Part shown: positions 15,783 to 24,414 of the stretch, one piece after another
How the letters are laid out: every line of letters starts with the position of its first letter
Numbering within the stretch: the first letter of the stretch is position 1
NCBI RefSeq assembly: GCF_003123685.1
Contig: NZ_QCYJ01000154.1
Span: forward strand, 1-64,000
Source: Nocardia aurea
GTDB lineage: Bacteria > Actinomycetota > Actinomycetes > Mycobacteriales > Mycobacteriaceae
Direction of reading: 5' to 3'
Length of the DNA stretch: 64,000 nt
Position numbers and translations under genes: made by a program
The notes under the pieces: model-generated
Told to the model about the DNA's origin: nothing
The model's database searches: none
The model's input: only the letters and a program-made list of their open reading frames with translations

Positions 15783-17486
15783 ATGACGGCTCCGGTATCG
15801 ATCGAGTGGGAAGCCGCCGCCGATCTCGTGGTGATCGGCGGCGGTGTCGCCGGTCTGACAGCGGCGCGCACGGCGTCGCTGCACGGGGCGCGGGTGCTGG
15901 TGCTCAGCAAGGGCGGACCCACCGATACATCGACGCAGTACGCCCAGGGCGGTATCGCCGTGGTGGCGCCGCAAGAGGATTCGATCGAATCCCACGTCCT
16001 CGACACCGTCGAGGCGGGTGCGGGACTGTGCGAAGTGGAGGCGGTGCGTTCCATCGTCTCCGGGGGGCAGGACGCGGTCGCCGCGCTGACCGATCTCGGC
16101 GCGGTCTTCGATCTCGGCCGCGACGGCCAGATCTCGCGCACCCGCGAGGGCGGGCACAGCACCCGCAGGATCATCCACGCCGGTGGTGACGCCACCGGCG
16201 CGGAGGTACAGCGCGCCCTCAACGCGGCCGGACTGCCCGTGCTGTTCGGCGCGGCGGCCTGCGAGGTGGTCACCGGGCCGACCGGGGTGCGCGGGGTGAT
16301 CGCGGTGTCGGAGCGGGGTTTCGGCGTCGTGCACACCCCGGCGGTCCTGCTCGCGACCGGCGGTCTCGGTCAGCTGTACGCGCTGAGCACCAACCCCTCC
16401 GGCGCGACGGCGGACGGGATCGCGCTCGCGCTGTGGGCCGGGGCGGCGGTAGCGGACCTGGAATTCGTGCAGTTCCATCCCACCGTGCTCTACACCCCCG
16501 GCGGTACCGGACGGCGTCCGCTGATCAGCGAGGCGGTGCGCGGCGAGGGCGCGATACTGGTCGACTCCGCGGGGGATTCGGTCACCGCGGGCGTACATCC
16601 ACGGGGTGATCTCGCCCCGCGCGATGTCGTCTCGCGGGCCATCGCCGCGCGCATGCGTGAACTCGGCACCGATCACGTCTATCTCGACGGCCGCGCGATC
16701 GACGGATTCGTCGAACGTTTCCCGACCATCACCGCCAGCTGTCGCGCGGCGGGTCTGGATCCGCGCGTCGATCTCATCCCGGTCGCCCCCGCCGCGCACT
16801 ACCAGTGCGGAGGTGTGGTCACCGATCCGTACGGTCGCACCGGGGTTCCCGGCCTGTACGCGGCGGGCGAAGTGGCGCGGACCGGACTGCACGGTGCGAA
16901 CCGGTTGGCCTCCAACAGTCTGCTCGAAGGTCTCGTCGTCGGTGAGCGGGTCGGCGCGGCGGTCGCCGAGCGCAGGGATATGCCTGCCGAGGTGACCGAG
17001 ATCAGGACCCGGACCATGCCGAGGGTGGCGCGCGCGGCGCTGCAACAGGTGATGACGGCGCACGCGTCGGTGGTCAGGGACCGCGACGGTCTCGACGAGG
17101 CGAACGCGCGCCTGGAACGCGCTGTCCTGCGCAGCATGTCGACACGTTTCACCCAGTCGATACGCAACGCGGCGGGCGATTCCGCCGCGGTGGCACCGGA
17201 GGCGCTGGCGGCCAAGCGCATCGCCGATATCGAAGACGGGGCGCTCACCTTGACGGCGCGCGTCCTGCTGCTGGCCGCGGCGGCCCGCACCGAGAGCAGG
17301 GGCTGCCACACCCGCTCCGACCATCCCGTGTCGGACCCGGCGTTGCGGCACAGCATTCCGATCCGCTTGGACAGCGACGGACATCCCGACGTGCGTCCGA
17401 TGGCGGGCGCTCCCGAGGGTCCGCTGCTGGCGACCCGGCTCGCCGCCGATCCGGACGGGCCGGAACTGTCGATCGCGGTGCCGTGA
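15783..17486 (+). CDS. nadB: L-aspartate oxidase
   Basis: 567 aa flavoprotein oxidising L-aspartate to iminoaspartate, which NadA consumes. The N-terminal FAD-binding Rossmann motif is VVIGGGVAGLTAARTA (about residue 17). The succinate dehydrogenase/fumarate reductase-type blocks are TQYAQGGIA, ATGGLGQLYA, FVQFHPT and GLHGANRLASNSLLEGLV. The C-terminal helical domain has the ESRGCHTRSDHP motif. GTGGAGAG before ATG 15783 serves as ribosome site. It is the middle gene of nadABC. Confidence 0.96.
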   Translation: MTAPVSIEWEAAADLVVIGGGVAGLTAARTASLHGARVLVLSKGGPTDTSTQYAQGGIAVVAPQEDSIESHVLDTVEAGAGLCEVEAVRSIVSGGQDAVAALTDLGAVFDLGRDGQISRTREGGHSTRRIIHAGGDATGAEVQRALNAAGLPVLFGAAACEVVTGPTGVRGVIAVSERGFGVVHTPAVLLATGGLGQLYALSTNPSGATADGIALALWAGAAVADLEFVQFHPTVLYTPGGTGRRPLISEAVRGEGAILVDSAGDSVTAGVHPRGDLAPRDVVSRAIAARMRELGTDHVYLDGRAIDGFVERFPTITASCRAAGLDPRVDLIPVAPAAHYQCGGVVTDPYGRTGVPGLYAAGEVARTGLHGANRLASNSLLEGLVVGERVGAAVAERRDMPAEVTEIRTRTMPRVARAALQQVMTAHASVVRDRDGLDEANARLERAVLRSMSTRFTQSIRNAAGDSAAVAPEALAAKRIADIEDGALTLTARVLLLAAAARTESRGCHTRSDHPVSDPALRHSIPIRLDSDGHPDVRPMAGAPEGPLLATRLAADPDGPELSIAVP

Positions 17487-17619
17487 GCACCGCGATCGGA
17501 CAGCGCTTCCGACCGGATCGACCGGACTCGGACCACCGGACGGTCAACGCTCGCGCATGCCGCGCCGAGCCGTCCCCACCGCATATTCGCTTCGGCGAGA
17601 ACACGTTAGGAGTGCACCC

Positions 17620-18480
17620 ATGACGCTCGATACCGCGTTGAACCAGGACGAAGTGGTCGCGCTGATCCGCACCGCGCTCGACGAGGATCTGCGCTACGGA
17701 CCCGATATCACCACCGTGGCGACGGTGCCCGCCGACGCGGTGGTCAAGGCGTCGATAGTGTCGCGACAGCCGGGGACCGTCGCCGGACTCGACGTCGGGT
17801 TGCTGGTGCTGGACGAGGTGATCGGCGCGGGCAACTACGAGATCACCGATCGGGTAGCCGACGGCACCCGGGTGGCGGCGGGCGGTGCGGTACTCGGCCT
17901 CGTCGCGCCGACGCGGGCGCTGCTCACCGCCGAGCGCACCATGCTCAATCTGGTCTGTCACCTGTCCGGGATCGCCACCGCGACCGCCGCTTGGGTCGAC
18001 GAGGTCGAAGGCACCCACTGCCGGATCCGCGACAGCCGCAAGACACTGCCCGGCTTGCGCGCCCTCCAGAAATACGCGGTCCGGGTGGGCGGCGGTGTCA
18101 ATCACCGGATGGGACTCGGCGACGCCGCGCTGATCAAGGACAACCACGTGGTCGCCGCGGGTTCGGTGGTCGACGCGCTGCGCGCGGTGCGCGAACTGGC
18201 CCCCGATATCGCGTGCGAAGTGGAGGTCGACAGCCTGGAACAGCTCGACGCCGTACTCGCCGAGAACGTGGAACTGGTGCTGCTGGACAATTTCCCGCTC
18301 TGGCAGACCCAGGCCGCCGTCCAACGCCGCAATGCCGTCGCGCCGAACACCCGGCTCGAATCCTCGGGAGGGCTGAGCATCGAGGTCGCCGCCGACTACG
18401 CCCGCACCGGCGTCGACTATCTCGCCGTCGGCGCGCTCACCCATTCGGTGCGTGTACTCGACCTCGGCCTGGACATGTAG
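17620..18480 (+). CDS. nadC: quinolinate phosphoribosyltransferase (decarboxylating)
   Basis: 286 aa. It joins quinolinate to PRPP, releasing CO2, to give nicotinate mononucleotide. Diagnostic blocks are ERTMLNLVCHLSGIAT, RIRDSRKTLPGLRALQKYAV, GGGVNHRMGLGDAALIKDNH and the C-terminal ESSGGLS with VDYLAVGALTHS. The start ATG 17620 is preceded by TAGGAG. The 133-bp gap after nadB contains no gene. It ends the NAD unit at a terminator. Confidence 0.96.
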   Translation: MTLDTALNQDEVVALIRTALDEDLRYGPDITTVATVPADAVVKASIVSRQPGTVAGLDVGLLVLDEVIGAGNYEITDRVADGTRVAAGGAVLGLVAPTRALLTAERTMLNLVCHLSGIATATAAWVDEVEGTHCRIRDSRKTLPGLRALQKYAVRVGGGVNHRMGLGDAALIKDNHVVAAGSVVDALRAVRELAPDIACEVEVDSLEQLDAVLAENVELVLLDNFPLWQTQAAVQRRNAVAPNTRLESSGGLSIEVAADYARTGVDYLAVGALTHSVRVLDLGLDM

Positions 18481-18490
18481 GAGTTTCCAC

Positions 18491-18522
18491 GCCGGGCACC
18501 GGCCGATCGGCGCGTGCCCGGC
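18491..18522. terminator. terminator between convergent nadC and winged-helix gene
   Basis: Outer stem GCCGGGCAC / GTGCCCGGC enclosing an inner GCCGATCGGC palindrome, starting 10 nt after the nadC stop. There is no U-tract, as is usual for GC-rich actinobacteria. It can serve both strands. Confidence 0.6.
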
Positions 18523-18589
18523 CTCGGGCAGCGAGTGTCTGGGCTCGGCGTGAGGTACCGATCGGCTCGGAGCGGAGATTCCCGCGCGC

Positions 18590-19780
18590 TCACGCCGTCA
18601 GTTCGCGCTCCAGCGGTGTCCGGAAGCGTGGAATCGCACGGATATCGCCGTACCAGGCCGCCGTCTTCGCGACCTCCCGCTCGATCAGCGCCACGTGCTC
18701 GGATCCGACATCCTCGAGGAGACGGTGGACGATCTCGCCGTCCTTGCGCTGCGCCCACCCGCCGACGATGCGGCCGTCGCACCAGATGCTCGGACCGATA
18801 TTGCCGTTGCGGTCGAAGAGGGCGGGCGCGTGCGGGCCCAGGTACCAGTCGCGCGACTGCCAGCCCATGGGAGTCGGGTCGAGTGCGGGCAGCAGTGCCG
18901 CCCACGGTTGTTCCGGTGGGGCGACGGGATCGATGTCCTCGGCGAGTAGAACGCCGACGGTGCCGTCGAGGTCGACCTCGACGAGATCGAGTTCGGCCAG
19001 GGTTGCCCGAACTTCGCTGAGAGTCCACCCGGTCCACCATTTGATGTCGGAGACCGGTGCGGGCCCGAAGGCGTACAACCATTTCCGCACCAACTCGGCG
19101 CGCGCCTGCTCGACCGACAGCGCCGCCACCCCGTCCGGAAGCCAGGATTCGACGGGAGCCCAGCTGTACTGGCTGCTCGTCCAGCTTCCGTTCGGCCGCC
19201 CGCGCACGATGCGGCCTTCGCACCCGAGCGTCACCAGCACCCACGTGGTGATATTGGTCGGCCGCGAATACGCCTTGTCCGGGGCCGCGTTCACCTGGGT
19301 GCGCAACCTGGGGACGTCCTTGGACAGTTGGGCACCCGTCGCGAGTCCCCGCGCGAGCAGCGCCGCGTGCGTCTCGGCCTCCACCTCGGCCAGCCACGTC
19401 GCCACATCCCCGTCGATCACACCCGCCTGTTCGATGTAGCGGCCGTAGGCGCGACGCTGCTTGTGCGCGAGCGCGTTCGCGCAGGACGCCTGCAACGCGG
19501 GGACCAGTTCGACGGGCGCGATGAACATGGTGCGCCGCATGGCCAGCATCCGGACCAGCGCGCGGTCGTCGTAGAGCGCCTTCTCGACATGCGCGGGGGT
19601 GGCGGCGTGCGAGCGCGCGCCGACCGAGAGGTACACGGTCGCGGGATCGGTCGCGTGCAACACCACCAGTGACCGGACCACCTCGACGACGTCGTCGGTG
19701 CGCGAATCGTTCGCGAGCCGGTGCCGCACGGCCAGTCTTGCCCGCCGTTCGGCGGCGTCGATCGAACGCATGGGCGGCAT
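18590..19780 (-). CDS. winged-helix DNA-binding domain protein, AlkZ-like (HTH_42) superfamily
   Basis: 396 aa. The family is recognised by tandem winged-helix layout and blocks such as LVVLHATDPATVYLS, LVRMLAMRRTMFIAP, PNGSWTSSQYSW and LLPALDPTPMGWQSRDWYL. Some relatives (AlkZ, YcaQ) are DNA glycosylases for crosslinks, using a QxQ or QxD motif. At the comparable place this protein has LHATD, so glycosylase activity is uncertain. ATG 19780 or ATG 19771 starts the protein; neither has a strong ribosome site. It is convergent with nadC. Confidence 0.78.
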   Translation of the reverse strand: MPPMRSIDAAERRARLAVRHRLANDSRTDDVVEVVRSLVVLHATDPATVYLSVGARSHAATPAHVEKALYDDRALVRMLAMRRTMFIAPVELVPALQASCANALAHKQRRAYGRYIEQAGVIDGDVATWLAEVEAETHAALLARGLATGAQLSKDVPRLRTQVNAAPDKAYSRPTNITTWVLVTLGCEGRIVRGRPNGSWTSSQYSWAPVESWLPDGVAALSVEQARAELVRKWLYAFGPAPVSDIKWWTGWTLSEVRATLAELDLVEVDLDGTVGVLLAEDIDPVAPPEQPWAALLPALDPTPMGWQSRDWYLGPHAPALFDRNGNIGPSIWCDGRIVGGWAQRKDGEIVHRLLEDVGSEHVALIEREVAKTAAWYGDIRAIPRFRTPLERELTA

Positions 19781-19828
19781 GGTAGCCGGGTGGTCCGACA
19801 AGTACGCGTGACTACCGGCAGGCGCCGG

Positions 19829-20323
19829 TCAGAGCCCGAACTGGCGCGGGTCGACCCGCAGTGCCCGGCACGCCTCGCGAACGGCGGCGACCTCGGCCTG
19901 GTCGAAATCGCCGTCGGCGTTACCGATCAGGATGCCGATCTGCGCCACCGCCTCCGCCTCGGTCGGCTTCCCGGCGACCTTGGCGATCTGTTGCAACACG
20001 TGGGCGCGTCCGAAGGCGGCGTCGGCGACGAGGCGATTGCAGTTGTCCTCGAACAGTTGCCGCAATTCGTCGGCGGAGAAGTTCGACAGCGCGGGTTCGG
20101 TGCCGATCAGTCCGGCCACCCGCATCCGCTCGTTCGGTTCGATCGAACCGTCGGCGGCGGCGACCAGGGCGCACATCCCCATCGCCGCGTCACGGAAGGC
20201 GCCGCCGCGTAATTCGTTCTTCTTGGCCAGCAACTGCTTGCGCCACTGCGGGGCCTTGTCGACCACGTCCATCAACCGGCCGAAGGTGTGTGCGTTGGAC
20301 ACGATTCTGTTCAAGAAGGCCAT
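19829..20323 (-). CDS. TerB-family (tellurite resistance-like) protein
   Basis: 164 aa, mostly helical. MGMCALVAAADGSIEPNERMRVAGLI and IGNADGDFDQAEVAAVREACRAL are the paired acidic DG-containing metal-binding motifs of the TerB fold. The first 30 residues are an amphipathic leader. ATG 20323 has GGGGAG 10 nt upstream. The role is generally stress-related and poorly defined. A TerD-family gene occurs 6 kb away (26182) but not in the same operon. Confidence 0.82.
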   Translation of the reverse strand: MAFLNRIVSNAHTFGRLMDVVDKAPQWRKQLLAKKNELRGGAFRDAAMGMCALVAAADGSIEPNERMRVAGLIGTEPALSNFSADELRQLFEDNCNRLVADAAFGRAHVLQQIAKVAGKPTEAEAVAQIGILIGNADGDFDQAEVAAVREACRALRVDPRQFGL

Positions 20324-20505
20324 GTGCTCTGCTCCCCGGAAAGTGGGTCGGGACCGGCGCAAACGGCGGTCGGGACTCCATATCGACATCGGCACGCCAG
20401 CAGAAGGACATCCGGCCCGCGCGCTTCGATTATCGGCCCGAATTCCACCGGTGTTAATGCTTCGAGCCGGACCGTATCACCGTGCCACCGTGGGATCATT
20501 CGGTG

Positions 20506-21507
20506 ATGAGGCGTGGACGCGGATTGCTGGCTGTGTGCTGCGTGCTGTGGGGAGTTTTCGCGGCGAGCGGCCTCACCGCGTCACCGGCTTCGGCCGAACC
20601 CGCCTGCGCGGCCGGGGTGGACGTACGCCCCGTGACGGTCACGGTCGACGGCGAGGAGGCGACCGGCCGGGTGTACGAGCCCTACCGATGCGTTCCCGGC
20701 GATCTGCCGCCGGAGCAGCTGGCGATCGCGGTGCACGGGCACACCGGTACCTCGGCCGACTACGCCGCGTATGTCACCTCGATCGCGCGCCGCACCGAAA
20801 CCCCTTTCCTGGCCATGGATCTGCGCAACGACACCAGTGTCTGGCGGACCGGCGACTGGAATCTGTGGGCGGGGTGGCGCGATATCGTCGCCTCGACCCT
20901 GTGGTACCGGGCCGAGCATCCGCGGATCGCGCGGACGGTGCTGTGGGGCTGGAGCCAGGGCGGCATCATGAGCGGACTGGCCGTCGCGCACGCGCCGCGT
21001 GGGCTGTTCGACTACTGGGTCGACAATTACGGTCCCGGCGACGATTTCACGATGTGGGCCGCGGGCGGGTTCGTCGATCCCGACCTGCCCGGCCAGATCG
21101 AGCGCGACGCCGGAGGGTGCACTCCGATCGTCTGTCCGCAGGCCTACGTGGAACGGTCGCCCGCGCTGCTCGCGGGGCGGATGGATATGCGGCGCGCGTT
21201 CCTCGTCCACGGCATCGCGGACACGGTGGTCCCCTACGTGACCAGTGTCGAGATGCGCGCGGCCCTGCTCGCCGCGGGAAAACCGACCTCGATGTACACC
21301 GTCGTGACCGGCCGCGATCTGAACGGCGCGATCGTGCCGGGCGATCACAGCATCGGTCCCGCCTTCTTCGAGGGCGGCTGCGTGGTGGAAAGGCTGCTGC
21401 TCGGCACCGAACCCGCCGACGGTCCCGACCGCGATTACCTCGTCGACGTGGCGCGCCGAACCGTCACCGCGCCCGCGGCCCCGCCCGGCGCGAAATGCGC
21501 GGCGTGA
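20506..21507 (+). CDS. secreted alpha/beta hydrolase (esterase-like)
   Basis: 333 aa. A Sec signal peptide (RRGRGLLAVCCVLWGVFAASGL, ending at ASA about residue 30; quoted in part) indicates export. The nucleophile elbow is GWSQGG (about residue 150). HGHTGTSADY near the N-terminus fits the oxyanion region, VHGIADTVVPY the acid, and PGDHSIG the catalytic His. Cysteine pairs (CAAGVD, YRCVPG; GGCTPIVCPQ) suggest disulfides. The substrate is unknown. ATG 20506 is chosen because it places the signal peptide correctly. Confidence 0.78.
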   Translation: MRRGRGLLAVCCVLWGVFAASGLTASPASAEPACAAGVDVRPVTVTVDGEEATGRVYEPYRCVPGDLPPEQLAIAVHGHTGTSADYAAYVTSIARRTETPFLAMDLRNDTSVWRTGDWNLWAGWRDIVASTLWYRAEHPRIARTVLWGWSQGGIMSGLAVAHAPRGLFDYWVDNYGPGDDFTMWAAGGFVDPDLPGQIERDAGGCTPIVCPQAYVERSPALLAGRMDMRRAFLVHGIADTVVPYVTSVEMRAALLAAGKPTSMYTVVTGRDLNGAIVPGDHSIGPAFFEGGCVVERLLLGTEPADGPDRDYLVDVARRTVTAPAAPPGAKCAA

Positions 21508-21571
21508 GCGCGGAACAGTTCCGTGGGCCGCGTGGTTTTCGATAAGGGGTGAGCACGTCGAGGAGGACGCG

Positions 21572-22429
21572 GTGACGGATCCGGCATATCGGTGGAACGG
21601 CGCGGCCATCGATCTCGACGCCTATCTGGCGCGGATCGGCTTCGACGGCGAGCGCGCGCCGACCTCGGCGACCTTGCGTCGACTGGTCTACCTGCACACC
21701 ACCACGATCCCGTTCGAGAACCTCGAGATCATCCTCGGACGCACGATCCCGCTCGACCTGTCCGCGCTCCAGGACAAATTGATCGGACGGCGTCGCGGCG
21801 GGTACTGCTACGAGAACATCGGAATCTTCGCGGCGGTACTCGAACGGCTCGGTTTCGGCGTGACCGGTGTGAGCGGACGGGTCACCATGGGCGCCACCGA
21901 GGGCCTGCGCCCCGCCACCCACGCGTTGCTGCGCGTCACCACCGAGGACGACGAGCGCGTGTGGATGGTCGACGTCGGATTCGGCGCGGGCCCGCTCGAG
22001 CCCTACGAATTGGTCCCGAGCACGGGGGAATTCACGCTGGGCCGGTGGCGCTTCCGGCTGGAACGCCGGGTCGGGGAACTGGACACCGAACTCTGGGCGC
22101 TGCACCAATTCGGCCGCGACGGCTGGCTGGAGCGCTACACCTTCGGCACCCAACCGCAGTACCGCATCGATTTCGAGGTCGGCAATCACTTCGTCTCGAC
22201 CGCGCCGCGCTCGCCGTTCACCACGCGACCGTTCGTGCAGCGTTTCCTGCCCGATGTGCACTACGTCATCGACGGCACGACGATGACCACCGAATATCCG
22301 GACGGTTCCGGCGACACCCGCGAACTCGAACTCGCAGAACTCCCGAAAGTCCTGTCGGAGATCTTCGATATCGATCTGGACGAGGCGGACGCGGCGACCC
22401 TGTCCGAGGGCGGATGGCTGTTCCGCTGA
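21572..22429 (+). CDS. nat: arylamine N-acetyltransferase
   Basis: 285 aa, the standard NAT length. The Cys-His-Asp triad is readable as GGYCYEN (about residue 72), THALLRV (about 113) and VDVGFG (about 130). TTIPFENLEIILGR is the conserved N-terminal helix. It transfers acetyl or propionyl groups from acyl-CoA to arylamines or hydrazines; mycobacterial homologues acetylate isoniazid and affect lipid metabolism. GTG 21572 follows AGGAGGACGCG. It is 65 bp after the hydrolase and could share its transcript. Confidence 0.93.
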   Translation: MTDPAYRWNGAAIDLDAYLARIGFDGERAPTSATLRRLVYLHTTTIPFENLEIILGRTIPLDLSALQDKLIGRRRGGYCYENIGIFAAVLERLGFGVTGVSGRVTMGATEGLRPATHALLRVTTEDDERVWMVDVGFGAGPLEPYELVPSTGEFTLGRWRFRLERRVGELDTELWALHQFGRDGWLERYTFGTQPQYRIDFEVGNHFVSTAPRSPFTTRPFVQRFLPDVHYVIDGTTMTTEYPDGSGDTRELELAELPKVLSEIFDIDLDEADAATLSEGGWLFR

Positions 22430-22484
22430 CGAATTCGCCGGAATCGCGCTTTCCGACCTGACCTGTGGGTGACCGTGCTCCCGA

Positions 22485-22490
22485 TACAGT
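22485..22490 (+). promoter_or_regulatory. -10 element of a probable leaderless promoter
   Basis: TACAGT followed by 7 nt and GTG 22498, in the 68-bp gap after nat. It supports both the start choice and independent transcription of the penicillin-binding protein gene. Confidence 0.45.
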
Positions 22491-22497
22491 CGGCCGG

Positions 22498-24252
22498 GTG
22501 CGTACCCAACGGAAGCTTTTCGCCCTGTTCGCCGCACCCGCGCTGATTCTCTTCGGCTGCGGTTCCGGTCCCGACCAGCCGCAGACCGTCGCCGGTGATC
22601 TCGCCGACGCGCTGACCCGCGCCGATATCGCCGCGGCCGCCGCGTTGACCGACGACCCGGCCGCGGCGACCTCGGCGCTGGACCAGCTCTACGACGGCCT
22701 CGGCAAACAGGTGGAATTCCGGGTCGACTCGACCGACGACGACCAATTCACCCTGGCCGCCACCTGGAAATTCGGCACGGGCGCGGCGGGGGAGTGGAAT
22801 TACACCACCACCGGGACCGCGCGCGATCGCGACGGCTGGAAGATCCACTGGGATCCGGCGACGATCGCTCCCGGACTGGCGATGGGTCCGCTCGAATACA
22901 GCCCGCTCGCTCCCGCTCCCGCCCGGATATTGGATTCCGCGGGCGGCGAACTGATGACCCAGCAGGTGGTGACCCTGGTGAATATCGCGCCCGGCGCCGA
23001 TCTACCGGCCGTCGCGCCGGTGTTGGCACCGCTCGCGCCCGGGATCACCGCGCAGTCGCTACAGGCCGATCTGGCCGCCTCCGAGGGCGCGCCCGTCACC
23101 GCGATCACGTTGCGCGCGAGCGATATCGAGCCCATCGCGAACACGTTGGCCGCCATCCCCGGTGTCACCCTCGCCCCGCAGACCCGTTTGCTGACCACCG
23201 ACAAGGCACTGTCCTCGCCGACGCTGTCGGGTCTGGCCGACCTGTGGCAGTCCACCACCGACGCGGCGACGGGCTGGTCGGTACATCCGGTGAATCCCGA
23301 TGTGTCCGGACGTGTCGCGGGCCGGGATCCGCGCCCGACACCCGATATCCGGACCACCCTCGATCCCGCGATACAGCGCAACGCCGAAGCCGCGCTCGAC
23401 CCGATCGCGCAGCCCGCCGCCGTCGTGGCGCTGCGGCCGTTCACCGGCGCGGTCGTCGCGATGGCGCAGAACGCGCAGGCCGACGCGCAGGGACCGATCG
23501 CGCTCACCGGTCTGTACCCGCCGGGGTCGACCTTCAAGACGGTGACGGTGTCGGCCGCGATGCAGGCGGGCGCGGTCACGCCGGACACCGTGCTGCCGTG
23601 CCCCGGCGTGGCCGATATCGAAGGGCGTCGCATCCCCAACGACGACAATTTCGATCTCGGTCCGGTCGCGTTGCACACCGCGTTCGCCCGCTCCTGCAAC
23701 ACGACGATGGCGGCGCTCGGTGTGGGTTTGCCGCCGGACGGGCTGACGAACGCGGCCGCGCAGTTGGGTCTCGGCGTCGACTTCGTCACGCCGGGCCTGA
23801 CCACGGTGACCGGCAAGGTGCCCAGCGCGGACACCCCGGCCATGCGCGTGGAGTCGAGTATCGGTCAAGGCCGGGTGACAGCGTCGCCGTTCGGTATGGC
23901 GCTCGTCGCGGCCTCGATCGCGCGCGGATCGGTGCCAGCGCCGATGCTGGTGGCCGGCCAGCCGGGTGTCGCCGACCGGACACCGCGACCGCTGCCGCCC
24001 GCGACCGCCGAACAGATCGAGACGATGATGCGCGAAACCGTCACCGGCGGCACCGCGACGCAGCTCGGCGACATCCCCGGCCTGCTCGGCAAGACGGGCA
24101 CGGCCGAGTACGGCGACAACACCCACGCGCACGGCTGGTTCGTCGGCATCGACGCCTCGGCGGATCTCGCGTTCGCCGTTTTCATCGCCGACGCGGGGAG
24201 TTCGGCCCCCGCGGTGGAGGCCGCCGGACGCATGTTGCGCGCGCCGCGCTAA
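22498..24252 (+). CDS. penicillin-binding lipoprotein (class B transpeptidase)
   Basis: 584 aa. It has a signal peptide with lipobox LFGC (Cys about 21), a MecA-N/NTF2-like domain (about 30-130), a dimerisation domain, and a transpeptidase domain from about 285. Catalytic motifs are complete: PPGSTFK (SxxK, about 345), RSCNTT (SxN) and LLGKTGTAEYG (KTG). It cross-links peptidoglycan outside the membrane and resembles the mycobacterial lipoprotein PBP Rv2864c. It is followed by a receptor-type Ser/Thr kinase gene. Confidence 0.9.
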   Translation: MRTQRKLFALFAAPALILFGCGSGPDQPQTVAGDLADALTRADIAAAAALTDDPAAATSALDQLYDGLGKQVEFRVDSTDDDQFTLAATWKFGTGAAGEWNYTTTGTARDRDGWKIHWDPATIAPGLAMGPLEYSPLAPAPARILDSAGGELMTQQVVTLVNIAPGADLPAVAPVLAPLAPGITAQSLQADLAASEGAPVTAITLRASDIEPIANTLAAIPGVTLAPQTRLLTTDKALSSPTLSGLADLWQSTTDAATGWSVHPVNPDVSGRVAGRDPRPTPDIRTTLDPAIQRNAEAALDPIAQPAAVVALRPFTGAVVAMAQNAQADAQGPIALTGLYPPGSTFKTVTVSAAMQAGAVTPDTVLPCPGVADIEGRRIPNDDNFDLGPVALHTAFARSCNTTMAALGVGLPPDGLTNAAAQLGLGVDFVTPGLTTVTGKVPSADTPAMRVESSIGQGRVTASPFGMALVAASIARGSVPAPMLVAGQPGVADRTPRPLPPATAEQIETMMRETVTGGTATQLGDIPGLLGKTGTAEYGDNTHAHGWFVGIDASADLAFAVFIADAGSSAPAVEAAGRMLRAPR

Positions 24253-24414
24253 CGTGGCGCGGCAGCGCGCCGGACACCGTGTGGCAGTAAACGCACAGTG
24301 TGGTCACCGCCTGTGACGGCCCTCCGCCGGAGCGGCCGGAAATACTTCCGTGCTGACGCATGGCTCGGCCCATAAGCCAGCTACACTCGTCGGCGGGCCG
24401 CGTACGCGGTCAAT

